DNA of 64,000 nucleotides from Megalonaias nervosa. Its lineage: Eukaryota; Mollusca; Bivalvia; Unionida; Unionidae. Within the stretch, counting starts at the first letter, position 1; every line of letters starts with the position of its first letter. The translations under genes and the position numbers were made by a program. Where the stretch lies: contig JAECUM010000837.1 of assembly GCA_016617855.1 (NCBI GenBank), forward strand, positions 119,706 to 183,705. The letters are read 5' to 3'. Positions 42,978 through 57,000 of the stretch are shown one piece after another. The notes beneath the pieces are model-generated. The model made no database searches, had not been told where the DNA came from, and was given only the letters and a program-made list of their open reading frames with translations.

Positions 42978-44282
42978 CAGTGGTCCCCCCTCATGAACGG
43001 CCCCCCTGACCATCGGCCACCCACTCTTTACAGCCAGAATCCCTTGGCACCGACAAGTTTGTGTTCAAAAGTACCCCTCAAGAAAGGTCACCCCTCTAAC
43101 GTGACCAGCGGCCAACATATTAGTGCACAAATGTCAAATTTACCGCTCACAAGCGGCCACATTTTATTATTAATATGTGTCCAGAACCAATATTTAATTA
43201 TGGCAAGGTAAGTAATTAAATTATCTTTCCCGATGTCAGTTTCTGGGATGCCAGGTTTTCGTTACTAAAAGAAGTATTGGCTAAAGTACATGTACCACTA
43301 AGGTTATTATTATTATATCATTAACGCTGACGTTTGCAGGAAATGGTGGCAGCAATATTTTGATAGAGCTTTGGGCTTCACACAGCTGATTTTTATTTTT
43401 TTTATTGACGATTACGACCAGTTGTAATTGTCAAGATCACAGCATGGTCAGATAGAAATGGAGTCTGCAATTTTTTGATAGAGCTTTGGGGTTCACACAC
43501 TGGATTTTTTTTTTTTTTAAACTGACGATTACAACCAACATAATTGTAACGATCATAGCTAAAAATAGATTTTGAAGATTAACACATACACACAGAAACA
43601 ATCAACTTTGAACAAAACAGGGTACCAGACAAAGACCAAAAAATTACGTGACAGTACATGTATCACTTCCTTTACACGATTTTTTTGTGTACAAAAGTTT
43701 TGTCTGCAAAATTAAATTGCAGTGCCGTACAATTAGCAACATAGAAATAAATCATTACAAAATTTTAACATGTCATCATGTAAACAAAGAAATAATACTT
43801 TAGAAGAAAAAGTTATTCGACTTCACGACAATGGGAAGAGTTCACTTGCCGAAAGATTTTATGTTGGGAAGACTCAAATAAACAAGATCGTCAGAGATGA
43901 GGAGAATATTCTCTAGCAGTGGGAAAATGGAGTAAATGGAAAGAGAAGAATTTTATATATGAAACAACGTATGTACCAAGATTTAAATAACGTTTTTCAG
44001 TGGTTTTGTAATGTGCATGCCAACAATATCCCACTTGCATTTCATGCCTAAAAATAAGAATTATTAATTTATGTTTCTTGAAATAACTGTTTTCATAGCA
44101 AGAACATCATTTTAATAATTAATGCTAATTTTAAATGAAGATAATAACTGCTTTAAGTTATATGTAGCTTTCCTACTATATATACATCTCACAAATATAA
44201 ATTCCCCTCTGTAAAGGCCACCGGTCTTATAAGGCCACTTTCCCGGTGCAGAAGGGGTGGCCATATAAGAGGGGGACCACTG
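42978..44282 (+). mobile_element. Tigger/pogo-type element, copy 3 (best preserved)
   Basis: Ends CAGTGGTCCCCCCTCATG and AAGAGGGGGACCACTG, flanked by TA at 42976-42977 and 44283-44284. About 1.3 kb. It contains a short transposase N-terminal frame at 43770-43916 and then ends, so the DDE domain was deleted. Confidence 0.9.
43770..43916 (+). pseudogene. CENP-B/Tigger transposase N-terminal helix-turn-helix fragment
   Basis: A 48-codon frame: LEEKVIRLHDNGKSSLAERF then YVGKTQINKIVRDEENIL, the CENP-B-type DNA-binding helix-turn-helix of Tigger/jerky transposases. It stops at TAG 43914-43916, and related codons (QWENGVNGKRR, WFCNVHANNIPLA) continue shortly beyond. Confidence 0.8.
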
Positions 44283-44284
44283 TA

Positions 44285-45197
44285 CTTAACAGTTAATTTA
44301 ATAGCCACTTTTACGCCAAGTTCTCTGTTGCTTTGTATCTACTTTTGAGTTTGGAAGCCAATACTTCAGGCATCTCACACAGCGAAGAAACTACAGTCCT
44401 GATTGGTGGTTATTGTTTTAGTCTGGACTTGAACAAACAATACCCACTAATCAGAACTGAATGTAACATTTTGTTGTGAGTTACACACAGCAAGTGTAGC
44501 CCTCATATTCATGTAGACAAGATGTGAAGTAAAAGCAAAACTTTCAAAAATGGTAATGATAAGTACTTAAATCGTACATGAGGAGCAAATCTGAAACTTC
44601 TTTTTTAGAGATATATATTATCAGTGACTGAGCATACTGACAGGATAAAATAATAAACATGGAATTGGTGGGGGATGGGTGGGTGGCTGACATTTCAAAC
44701 TATGCAAGTTAGTCCCTTTGTGCTTTATAATTTGTAGAAGGCAAGTGGGTTTTGTCAAAAAATTTTCCTTGGTACTGACATTAATGTGTGTAGCTGCTAC
44801 TGCTGACTCAGATGAATTAGAAATTTTAAAAATATGACTAATATTATTCACAACTGTAAAGTAACTTGTATAGGTAAAGTATTGATTCGTCACCTTTTAT
44901 CGATAGGAGTATTGATATGGAAAAAATATTCATACATCAATATACTGCTTAATCGTTTCACCCATAATATTAATTTTATTAGGAACAATATTGTTCTATC
45001 TAGAATTAACAGCAACTCAGCTTAAAACAATAATAATGAAAAAGTAATGTACAATGTTTTCTATCAGTACAGGAATGCAAGTTTCTGGTTTTGTAGGGTT
45101 TTAATCTGTGGTTATGATAATAAATGTTGATTTTTTTTGAGGAGAATAATTCGTGCATTCTCTTTTTTTTACATGATAGTAGATAATCAATTACTTT
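44285..45197. other. No gene seen
   Basis: AT-rich flank with no motif-bearing frame and no clear repeat. Confidence 0.4.
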
Positions 45198-45356
45198 TAG
45201 GGTGTCGAGTTTTGGGCTCAGCCAATGTATGTGAGAAAGCTTGCCAATATCTTTCCGTGTGTTGGTTCTTACTGGGGTTTTCCCCATTTCTTCCTCTACC
45301 CATTATACTGGCCACTAGGTATTTTGTGTGCTGATAAATGGCATTAAACCCACAAC
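45198..45356 (+). mobile_element. SINE family B, 5'-truncated copy 3
   Basis: Retains GTCGAGTTTTGGGCTCAGCC, TTTTCCCCATTTCTTCCTC and AATGGCATTAAACCCACAAC, but lacks the tRNA-like A box. Confidence 0.7.
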
Positions 45357-48300
45357 AGCTTACTGGTTGCCTTTCACAGCACTGAAGTTACCTTTTGTTG
45401 TCAGACCAGAAAGTGGATGAAAGGGAAATGATTCTGTAGCATTTTCATCTTCCTCAATGACAAGAAATTCTCATTCCTAAAAGTGGTAAAAGTTATAATA
45501 ATGCATTTCTGTCAAGTGTTCAATCGTTCATGAAGACTGGTGATGTGCTTGTGTATTCAGTCAGCAACAGAAATGAACTGGGACACCAGAAAATAACCCA
45601 ATTTTAATCTAGAAGTCACATAATGCTGTGTTGATTCAGTGTTCATAGGTCTTTAGCTAGCATAGAATTTTCAAATTTCATAAATAATGTTATTTAAAAA
45701 GTTAAAAATTGCAACTATTGACAGTTTTAAATGGATAGATATCTTTTCATGAAGCAGGTTGCTGAATTGTAACCAGTGCTGATGGAAGAGTGAAATAAGA
45801 GAGGTAACCATTGGTATTTTGACAATCTTGCATTTTGGAAACTATACAGATGCAATGAAATACCTGCAAGATTCATGATAGGACGATTTTGCTTTTATGG
45901 TGGTGTAAGGTAATGCATGTTTGTGCTGATGACTGCTGTATTTTATGGATTTTTGTGTCATGTAAGTGGTCTGCTACTTGAAGGTGTTGCTATATACTAG
46001 ATATACCTGCTGGCCGTATTGTATGACAAATTTATTTAACATTTAGTTAACAAAAATACCTGTAATTTCATCATACATTTTCTCAGATGTTTGGAAATTA
46101 ATAGAACTTTAAGACTATTGAAAAATATTTTTTTAATTTAAATGTCAGATGTACATTTGCTTATATATACATATGTTGTACATATTAACATTGGAAAAGC
46201 ATTTGTCATAAAGTAGTAATATTTGCATTCAGTTCTAAATGTGGTTAAACTTCTTTAAACTGGCTACTCTTTAAAATAACATCCTTTTTCAGAGTGGCAA
46301 ATTTTGGTTCCAGTTTGGTCATTCAAGTCGTAATGACTTCAGATTGGCCACCACCATAAAATTGCCAAAATGTCTGGCCTGGTTTAGAAGTTTTACTATA
46401 TAAAGAAAATCTGTCAAATGAATATTGGCTTTGTAATCCTCGTCATTACCCGTAATTCAAATCATGAATAAATTTTAAAATATTTAATCTTCTTGCTTTG
46501 TCAGATGTGGTACAGAAGGAAATTCCAGTCCTGTTGTGATAAACCAAGTTAAATGAGGGGTTTGATACAGTTAAAACTGTTTTATTTTTTGGTATTTATT
46601 AATTTGTTGTTTGTCATTGTGTATAAAAAATGTAAAGTCATGCAAATATAAGCTTTGGTTTTGTATTACAGAGGTCATGCTAATTCCATGCCAGTACTGT
46701 GATTTCTCTTATTTTCTAGGGTATCAGTGAAAAACTTTTAGTTTGTGCTCAAATTTGAGGATTTGGAAAAAGTTCCTATTGTTTCCACAGAAGGAAAATT
46801 TTTCATTAGGTTCCAAAGCTTATCATGGTTTTGAAACAACCATGAAAATCAACACTGTGTAGATAGTAGCAAATTCCAAGTACTATGCTTTTGGTAATTT
46901 TTATTTTTGCCAAGGCTGTGAATCCAGTTCATTTCTTTATCAGTTGCCAGGTGTAATGGAAGGTCACATTCTAATAAACTTGGCTGGTCTTTACTTTTCA
47001 GCCGTGTTGGATATGATGCTCTGGTTCAAATCTCAATGTTACTGAATAATCAGACTCCACATCTTACATCAGTTTAAATATGGCAATGTCTCATATGTAA
47101 ACTAGTTATCTCAACATTTTATTCACTGACATTGCCAGGACTGTCAACATGTCTATCCCATCCTGAATATATTTTGCATGTCAGTTGCTCGTATATTGCT
47201 AATTCTTTTCATTTTTCTTTTGTGTACAAATCTTGTTAGTACAGAACGATCTTCCAAAACTGGGTCACAGCAACTGCATTCAATTCTTGTGTAATATTTT
47301 TTATATTTTAGGCAAGTTTGTAGTGTATTGTTGGCTGCAGGGTATTGCAGATGTTTGTGTGGATATTATTTTAATAGGTAAATATTCTGTTACAGTAATT
47401 CTGGTCCATTCTAGGATGCATAATTGCAGGATTCAAGCCGACGTGGAAACATTTTGATAAAATTAAACCCAGTGTGTACAAAATCCTGCATCATATATGC
47501 ATCCCTTTGTTTCTTTGTTAAAACCCATCTATAATTACAAAATTCAACATTTTTTCAAATGCATCGGGGCCCCCTCTTTTCAGTTCTTAAATAGTCTAGA
47601 ATAATGGTTATTATGGCAGCTTTGACTTTGGTCAAGTTTTAGTAAACTTCTCCAAAAGGGTCATTTATGCTCCAGTGAACCTTTGATGAACATTTTTCAT
47701 TTGGCACTTGTACAAATTGGGAAATAGCGCTGGCTGAATATTAAAATTAGTAAATTATTTACTGATAGAGAATGCAATGGTTTTGCAGTCCTTGGCAAAT
47801 GCAACATTTACTTATAACTGTATAGCCATATATCTGAATGCTTCTGTGTGACATCTCCTCATATTTGGTTTGAACTGTTAAATTTTGATTATATTGGTAT
47901 ATTATTAATGCCCTGCAATTGAATTGTCAAGTCTATGAATAGATGGGATCAAAAAGCCATTATGTTTCTGTTTTGCTGATGAATTGTTTTTCACATAATG
48001 GTTGTTATCTGCATGTTCCATACTTTGGCAGATCTTAAATTTAAAGCAAATCCATAACTTTTGGAAGGACATGTGAATAATTAAGTTACTGATAAGAAGT
48101 AAAGATAACCAAATTGCTCTCTGTGTATATTATAAATGTATGTTGATTTGGACAATCTGAAATTCAGATAATTAAAGGTTGGATGATCATCAGTCAGCTG
48201 TTTGTCTGTGAATATGTTGGTTATAATCATTTTCTGCAAGGGAACATGTTACATTTTCTATTTATGTGCATCAGAAACAATATCGTTATTAATTTGTAGG

Positions 48301-48542
48301 ATGTTTATAACTTTTTATTTTAACAAAATGTTGTATAATATCAGATTTTGTCATGTACATGAGGGATACTTTTAAATAAACACTGTCAAAATGTAAATGA
48401 TTTTTTTTTGTCATCCCATGTAATGAAATGTTCATAGAAATAATAGAGATATACAATAGTCTAAATCACTGCCCCCCCTCAACATAATGAGGGTATGACA
48501 GTACCATTGCCCCCCCCCCCCTTATAATGTGGGAATGACTAT
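45357..48542. other. Intergenic, no gene seen
   Basis: About 3.2 kb without a recognisable exon, RNA gene or transposon end. Short frames such as 47233-47457 carry no motif. A homopolymer C run lies near 48512. Confidence 0.45.
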
Positions 48543-49200
48543 GCTCACCAGTTTTTATGTACTTTTGAGAGAGTGACGTATGCAAGATGAAGTTGTTTGC
48601 ATTTAAAACATGCACAGTGGAGAGAATGTTGGCATACCTCTATGCTACTCTGATGTAATGTGGCTGACTTTCTTTGGATATTGTGCTTTTGGAAATAGCA
48701 GTGTGCTTAAGATCATTTGCAAACTAAAATGACTGCTCCCTTGTGCTCCAAAAATCAGCCTGAATTTGTCTAAAGTACACTATCCTTGGCAGCTATTAAA
48801 ATAGGGAAAATGAATTTTCCCAGACTAGACAATACCAGCTTCTGAAAGTGTAATGAATGAATTACCAAATATATAAAAAGCAAAAAAAAATGTTATCAGC
48901 TCTTTTTTTTTTTTTTTTACAATTTACCTCTGAAGTTCAGGAAGTGAAAATGACCAAGTGGAGCTAGCACTTTTTTGAAAGGTGCACATCTAGAGTAAGG
49001 CCAAGCTGTATACTCTATAACCCAGGTTATACCCATCAATCATACACCAAAATAAAGGGAATTAAAGGTTCTTTGAACAATGCCTAAGATATACAAGGTC
49101 CTTTTTAAATAGCCAGTATAACCAGTGAGGAAACCCAGGGTAATTCTTTTTCTTTAAAATTCTAACCCTATGCAAAATACGAAACTGTAGAGAGCCACCA
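48543..49200. repeat. Dispersed repeat R, copy 1 of a close pair
   Basis: Nearly identical, in the same orientation, to 49913-50550: GAGAGAGTGACGTATGCAAG, ACATGCACAGTGGAG, AGCTTCTGAAAGTGTAATGA and the AAATAAAGGGAATTAAAGGT end. It differs by a long T run near 48905. Confidence 0.9.
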
Positions 49201-49912
49201 TAAAACAAATATAAAAATTTATGCAATTATTTTCTTATTTTCAATTAATTTTGTATGATGTTCTGAATAAAATTGCACATTAACATTGATTTTATGCATG
49301 AAAATAAGCTAATTATGCTTATTTTGCTCTTGCTTACATAATTTTCCATGAGGCGTGTTTGTTCGAGTAGTGACCTTAATTATGGGGAAATTAGAAGTCT
49401 TAGAATAAAGGAATAAAGTTAACTTAAATTTAAAACTGCTGCATTAAGTGAAAGAAATATATAGTGACAATGTCTCTTATCATTTATTTGCAATGAAATT
49501 AAAAATTAAAGGATGACAAAGCAAATTTGCTTTCTTCCATATTAAACAATAAGCATATATTTTCCCCTTTGACCTTTATGAACCTCATCTGTTCCATCCC
49601 TTTTCAAACTGTAAAATTTATTGTTGACATCTCAGGAATAATTATGGCTAGTTTCATGTTCCTGTTTTTCATAATAACACTGGCTGCTATGTTGACAAAA
49701 TGGAATGCGTATTTTTAAAATGGCTCACTTTTTATCGGGGGGGGGGGCTGTACTTTTTTGAGACTCTGACACTAACAAATACTGTTCTGTGAGGGGATAT
49801 AAGGGAGAATTATTCAAAAGGACTATTCTGATGCTTGCAACTTTAAATGTTTCAGCCATACAATCAAAATTAAATCATATAATAATAATACCCATGTGCT
49901 CCTTAAGGAGGT

Positions 49913-50550
49913 GCTCACCAGTTACGTACTTTTGAGAGAGTGACGTATGCAAGGTTAAGTTGTTTGCATTTAAAACATGCACAGTGGAGCGAATGTTGGC
50001 ATACCTCTATGCTACTTTGATGTAATGTGGCTGACATTTCTTTGGATATTGTACTTTTGGAAATTGTAAATGATCTTAGCACACTGCTAACTAAAATGAC
50101 TGCTCCCTTGTGCTCCAAAAAACAGCCTGAATTTATCTAAAGTACACTGTCCTTGGCAGCTATTAAAATAGGGAAAATGAATTTTCCCAGACTAGACAAT
50201 ACCAGCTTCTGAAAGTGTAATGAATGGATTACCAAATATATAAAAAGTAAAAGAAGTTATGAGCTCTTTTTTTAACAATTTACCTCTCAAGTTCAGGAAG
50301 TGAAAATGACCAAGTGGAGCTAGCACTTTTTTGAAGGTGCACATCTGGAGTAAGGCCAAGCTGTATACTCTATAACCCAGATTATACCCATCAATCATAT
50401 ACCAAAATAAAGGGAATTAAAGGTTCTTTGAACAATGCCTAAGATATACAAGGTCCTTTTCAAATAGCCAGTATAACCAGTGAGGAAACCCAGGGAAATT
50501 CTTTTTCTTTAAAATTCCAGCCCTATGCAAAATATGAAATTGTAGAGCGT
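49913..50550. repeat. Dispersed repeat R, copy 2 of a close pair
   Basis: The direct partner of 48543-49200, separated by about 700 bp of unrelated DNA that includes a G run near 49737. Short frames in it on the minus strand are not genes. Confidence 0.9.
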
Positions 50551-52031
50551 CACCTATACCACTGCCCCTCTTATAATATGGAAATGACTACACCAATGTC
50601 TCCCTTATAATTTGAGTATGATTACCATTGCTACGTAAGTAGTTGGTTACTGCTTAATGGTAACCTTTCTAATGTGCTTTCAGATCATGAAATACATTAT
50701 TTTGTGTCTTTTTACACACTATTACGACATCCCTCAACACTAGTCTCTATCCACTAACAACATAAGTCACTTTTATGGCTCCCATAAACAGTGTTATAAA
50801 TCACAAGTACTGTATAAATAACAAATGCATTCTTACTTGAACTTGAAAATTCCATTTACATGAGTCACAGACCTGGATATTCATCAGTAATTTCTCCCAT
50901 AATCTAATCTGTGATGTTGGCCACACACTGCTGGCCTAACATCAATAGATTCAATGAAATTTTACAAAATATGCACATGGCAATTTGTACAATCTCTGGT
51001 TTTCTAATCAGCCAATTCCCCACCTTCTATACCAACATTAGTTTGTGTGAAATGGCTGATGCCAGTTCACAATTGTTTATGCATACATTCATCTCTATTG
51101 AGACTTTCTTGACAATTTAGCATAAGTGATCATAAATCCTATTGCTTTATTTTACTTGTCATCAATTCATCACAACATCAGACTTATGGGATTTACAAAT
51201 AAAATGTGCAAGTCCCTGGGAAAAAATACCACTGATGGTGAGAGGGTTCTTAAATTTAAACCCCACCATGACAGTGTTAGGCATGTATCACTGCCCTTTC
51301 AATCCCATTCATGTCTCTCAGTCAGTCTATCACAACTTTGTTGAGTTTTTTATTCAGATCTATTCAAATACGGAGAAATGGTATTTCATGCTCTTTTTCT
51401 AAAATACATTTCTGGTTCATAGTGCAATCATTTTATGCCGAGTTGGAAGTTCTTGCTTAACATCAAGCAACATTTTTTCTTGCAAGTTTTTTTTTTAGAT
51501 GTCTCTGGGATAATTAATTCAATAGTTGAAGACATTTCATACTAAGAAAGCTTCAATAGAAAAACATCAGGAAAAAAATTCTTGTAGAATCTGGGGTACA
51601 TCAAGTTCAGCATAGTGTTTAACAATAAATGATTGACTGTCATTTGCTCCACCAATCATAGCTGACAATTCTGAAAAGAAGACAAGTATAACTTAAATAA
51701 ACCATGATAGAGCAGTACCTGACATTAGTCACACAATATGAGCTCACTTGTAGGAACTCTGTAGAAAACTTTTTAATTTTATGGTTACTACAAGAAAAAT
51801 AAAACTGAAATACCCAAATGACATTTCCATATTTATATACGCAGTGTTTGTCATCACTGTCTGCCATAATACCAGAAGTGTTCATGTATGTGTATTTTTG
51901 TCCAATAGGAAAAGTTATGAACTTTGCTGACATTTGTCTGCCCACATATATCACAGCACAATAATTGGATCAAATAAACAATTCTGTCAAGTATATAGAA
52001 TCCTGAGAAAGCTTTGTTCAATGTTGGGGTG
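50551..52031. other. No gene seen
   Basis: A few frames of 60-104 codons lack motifs and splice context. No strong repeat. Confidence 0.4.
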
Positions 52032-52419
52032 ACAACCCAAATTCAAAATTGCCCTCCATCTGTCCCATTTTTACCAACAGCCCTGAGAGTGATGTCCAAA
52101 CATTACAGTGCAAACAGAATTGCAGACTTTTTCTGAACAAAAAAAACCCCAGGATTTTTAAACTGGGCTTGGAAAAAGTTCCCTTCCAAAACTTAGTACA
52201 AGATATACCCACAATGCAAACCAAAACAACCCAAATTCAAAATTGCCCTCCATCTGTCCCATTTATACCAACAGCCCTGAGAGTGATGTCCAAACATTAC
52301 AGTGCAAACAGAATTGCAGACTTTTTCTGAACAAAAAACCCCCCAGGATTTTTAAACTGGGCTTGGAAATAGTTCCCTTCCAAAACTTAGTACAAGATAT
52401 ACCCACAATGCAAACCAAA
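52032..52419. repeat. 194-bp tandem duplication, nearly identical
   Basis: Units 52032-52225 and 52226-52419 differ only at a handful of places (for example TTTTTACC versus TTTATACC, and the A/C run near 52142 and 52336). The high identity suggests a recent event. Frames across it are repeat artefacts. Confidence 0.93.
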
Positions 52420-53953
52420 ACAATCTTGTCCAATTGATTCATTTCATGCACGATTCACAGTACAATAGCATGTGCAACCCATATGGACTCTAAAAATTTA
52501 TCAAAAAATTAATCAAGACCGAACCAGTTAGGATGAATTTATTCTAATGATCATGGGTGAAAGGAGTGCTACTCATAAAAGTTAATCTGATAAATTTAAA
52601 ATTAAATCTTTATGTAGCATAATATTATGTTTTCTATTCCAACAAATCTATTCTTCATGTGTTACATTTTTGACCTTGTATAGAGTTGCCTCTACAGAGA
52701 AAAATGAATCTATTAGAGAATGATATGTTACAAACTACTGAAAACTAAACACAAAAAATACTTCATTTGTGCCAATTCCACCATTTAAAGTGACCAGTGT
52801 TCTTAGTGACTACAGCCTACTTTTGGGTCATTCCATACCAAACCATCCAAAATCCCAACTCGTCCCAATTGACCATCCCTGATTTGCATGAATTTTTCTC
52901 CAGGTCTACATATATGTAAATGATGGCTGCATTCAAAATTTCAGTAAAACATTTCAATTGTGAAGTTATGACTGATTAAGTGGGGTGGGTAGTATAGTTT
53001 CTTCGAATCAAAAATTCCTTGGTTTACAACAGAGGGTTTTCAATGCTAGTAACGTTTCCTATTATACAGACTGAAATTTACTGTACTTATTTAAACCAAG
53101 GAAATCTGAATCTCAGCCCAGTGTGGTTTGGAAAAAGTCCTGCATTTCTGTTGCTTCACAGATGAAAACACAGAGTCACATACTTCAAGTTTTGTTACCA
53201 GAATGCTAACAAGGTAAAGCCAATAAGATGCAAGATTACCTCATTAATATGTGCAGATCTCACCCATTATCGAATCCATCCAATATTTTAACAGTAGAAG
53301 CACATCAGGGCCATTCCAGTAAAACATATATCCCCCTCGGGGACGGCACTTCAAAAAGACTTCTGTTGGAGGTTGTGTTTCAAACTATTTTGATTCTGAC
53401 TTTGGAAGGTTGATAGGGAAAATCACTTCTGTTGTGGGTTGTGTTAACAAAATGAGAAATCGCTGGTGGGATTGTCAAAAAAAACCAACCAAATATATAT
53501 TTAAAATCGCATCCAACCCCCTCCTAGCAGTCTAACGTGAATAAAACACTGGGTCAGAAAATGATGCCAGTAAACGCGAGTGCACCTAATTTGTACGAAT
53601 TCGTGTACTTTTAAAACAGTGATACACGTTCCACAAATTATGTCAACATCGTGGATATAAAATGTGCTTTGAGCAGTATGCAATTTTTATTAAACTTTTA
53701 ACTGTAAAAGTGCATTTTGTGACGTAATTCGTGCTGCCAGTAGCAGTATTGTAGCGTTTGATGCAACATCCAGATTCAGAAAGGCAAACGTTAAAATAGC
53801 TGGATACTTTGGTTCGACATGAATGACTGTTAAACTAAATTAGTTCAGTTCATTGGGCCCTGGAACAATCATTTTATGGTAGTTTTAACCTAACTTTCAT
53901 CATGGAAGTTTTACAAATGAGTGTTTCAAATAAGGGCCACACAGGAAACCAAA

Positions 53954-54096
53954 ATGGCTGAGGGACAACAGGGTTTGTCGTCAGACAACGTTTTCAGTCA
54001 GCAAATACTGGCTGGTGATAGCTATGATGACAATGAATTTCATGTATATCAGTCTGGCGGACATAGGGAAAATGGCACTGGAAATACCAGTGTGTG
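53954..54096 (+). CDS. Unrecognised short frame within the 6-kb element
   Basis: MAEGQQGLSSDNVFSQQILA opens a polar frame of about 46 codons that ends at a TGA near 54094, after which a different frame continues with IDVECKSDVSVGWTGCRLYL. It may be the decayed N-terminus of an element-encoded protein. I recognise no family. Confidence 0.25.
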
Positions 54097-57000
54097 ATTT
54101 TGAGCTCAAAATTGATGTTGAGTGCAAGTCCGATGTAAGTGTTGGATGGACAGGATGCCGGTTATATTTATTCAAGATACCCATGTCTGAACAAGCAGAC
54201 TATGGGAATGTTGGACTTAAAACACTAATACAGCATCATGGAAGAGAAAAAAATCTGGCATAAGAGGCAGCAAAGCACTGATTCAAGGAAGTGAATCTTT
54301 GGCAGAGTTCATGTTAGTGAAAACTTTTCTTTTGGAACAGAGATATCAAAGAGAGAATACCCATGGGGCCATACCTGTGAGATGTTGAAAATTGCACAAC
54401 CATAAAGAACAGTAAATTGTTCAAGCCAGTTATGCATATGCGTTTCAGACAGCAGGCAATGAAAGGGAGTTCTCAGCACAGAATAATATTCATACACAGA
54501 GGAGGAGGATCATATTAAATTCAGAAACAATCAACAGATTAATGCTCATAGGGAACATCAATGAATCCCCATACAACATAATTAAGTGTGTGTAGATCTC
54601 TAGTTGGCAGAACCACTATGACAACAAAAGAATAATGAGACTAACTTTCATATCATGCAGATGTACATGTACAAATGAAGTATATGCTCTCTATGAGCAA
54701 AAACTGAATGACATTAAACATAAGAAACTGACTGAAATGTGTAAACTCAAAGCAAGATGGATAAATTTTGTCCTGTGTGTGTTTGGTGATTCCTATGTAT
54801 ATTTTGAGGATGTTGATATTTCCTGCAGACCTTTTGGCACTTAGTTCCAAGCCATCATTTGGTATTTGTATTACTATTATCTAGTACACAACATTTTGAA
54901 GCAGTGTCATTAACTAATGATGAAATTGATGAAAAAATACTTGATGTCATTCTGATATATGGATTCTTTACTACACTACTAATCTGTTCATCCTGATTCT
55001 TTTTTACCATCTCCTTTAGTTTTACTGGTACCAATACTTTTAATAAAATTTTAACTTCTATTTTCTCACAGTCTAAATATTTGTGATCATGTATTATTGT
55101 CAAAAGGTAAAATGTGCTTAGTTTTGTTGTAAAATCTAAAACTATTAATTAGCAAGGGACTAAAGTAAAATGTGGGTCAACTTCATGTGTGCAAAAGTTA
55201 TTACCATATTACAGAGTGTTGTTAGAAACAACAAAATAGTTGTATGAGATGTATTTTGCAAAGTTATAGAAACAGCATTCATATTGTAACCACATATTCC
55301 ATTTAACTAATACTATCATTATTTCTGCATATTCCTATCAGTTTTTCCCAAGTGGTATTAATTTCCTGATCTGATGATGTTTGTTTCTTGTGAAATTTTT
55401 ACACATCAAGAATTCTCAGTATCATTAAAAAAACAATGTAATCTGCACCAAATTGAGTTGTTTGAGAAGTAATTCATTTTTTAACCCAAAAATCACTGAA
55501 TCTATGAGTTCTGACATTAAAGTCTCACATTAAATAACATTTAAAGTTGCAATGATAGTAATTTAGGATGCAACTGTTCTAATTTCACCTTTGGTATATT
55601 CAGATCTTGAATGTGATGGAGGAACATGGCTCCAAAATAAACACATCAATTTTAGAACCTGTTCATTAACTATAAATCAAGTATATAATCCGAGTCCAAC
55701 TGAATTGTTAGAAAAAGTTTAATTCTTTTGACAACATTGTAAATATGGAGTAAGTCTGTGGTCATTCTGCCATCCCAACCAAGACTCCACCACAACTATG
55801 TGACTATGCCCAATGACATCAGAGTAATAATCGCTATACAACTAGAGATGACATCTCTTTGAGTATTTTGATTTCAGTGGAGCCTTAACAGAGTGGAACA
55901 GTAAGAAAGAGTGACAGATATTTAAGTGTTAGGGAGATATTTAACAATGGCTATTCCTCCTGCCACCACTTCCTCATCAGAGATCACACACACACACAAA
56001 ACTTAGATTAAATCCTGAAACCCTGGCAGCATCCCTGCAGGGGAGATAACTTGACCATTTTATTTGATTTTATTGGTCTCTGGTTATCCCATGGTATTTC
56101 TGTTACTTGAACATTATCTTACAGTGTGTCCAGTGAGCATGGTCAAAAAAGGCATGCAACCATTGAGAGTTGTTGAAGGACTCACATTACAACAGATATG
56201 AAAGAACAAAAACCATAAATCAGGGAAGATAAAATAGAGTATACATGGTTTGACTGTCCCTGATTGGTTGATAATGAAAGTAAGATTTTAGTAAAAAGAA
56301 TCTTTTGAGAGCTTGTCCTACTTGTAACTGAAAAAAGTCAGGGACATTGTTTTATAACCATAATTTCCGTCCCTTTACAGACCTGAGTTTGGAAGACTCA
56401 TTACTCTTTGTTGTAGTACTGAAATCACACATTTCAAATTTGTGTAGATCCAGAAAATGGTACAGCTACAGCTGTTATAGTTTTCTTTTCACAAAAGCTG
56501 TCATCATAGATGTGTCTATACTGATACAAATTTGATCACGAGCACTCGAAATTTTATGTTATTGAATTTTAATATCATGGTGTCTGCACAGGTTTACAAT
56601 GGGAACTGAATTAGTACAGCGAGTCTTGAACTCTTGAGTTTTGTGCAGAAACATGGAATCCAAGCTGAATACATCCAGAAAAATGTAGAGGTTTTCTATC
56701 TTGGATTTAGTCTCCCCGTTGCATTTCACATTAATATGCATATTCACAAACAATTAGTATAATAGTAGGAAAAGTAAGTGAAAAATTTAGATACATATCA
56801 TAAACATGACAAACAGTATGTGGGGGGGACAAGATCATAAGAACAGGCTGGAATGGAGAAGTATAATAACACCACTAATGAGTAGAAGTGTGCCTCTTTT
56901 TTGATGTGTGCAACATTATTTTCTCAGCTTCAGTAAGAAATTACATCAAAGGGAAGACAATAAAGGATGTATAGTTAACTAAACCACATGAATTTAGCTA

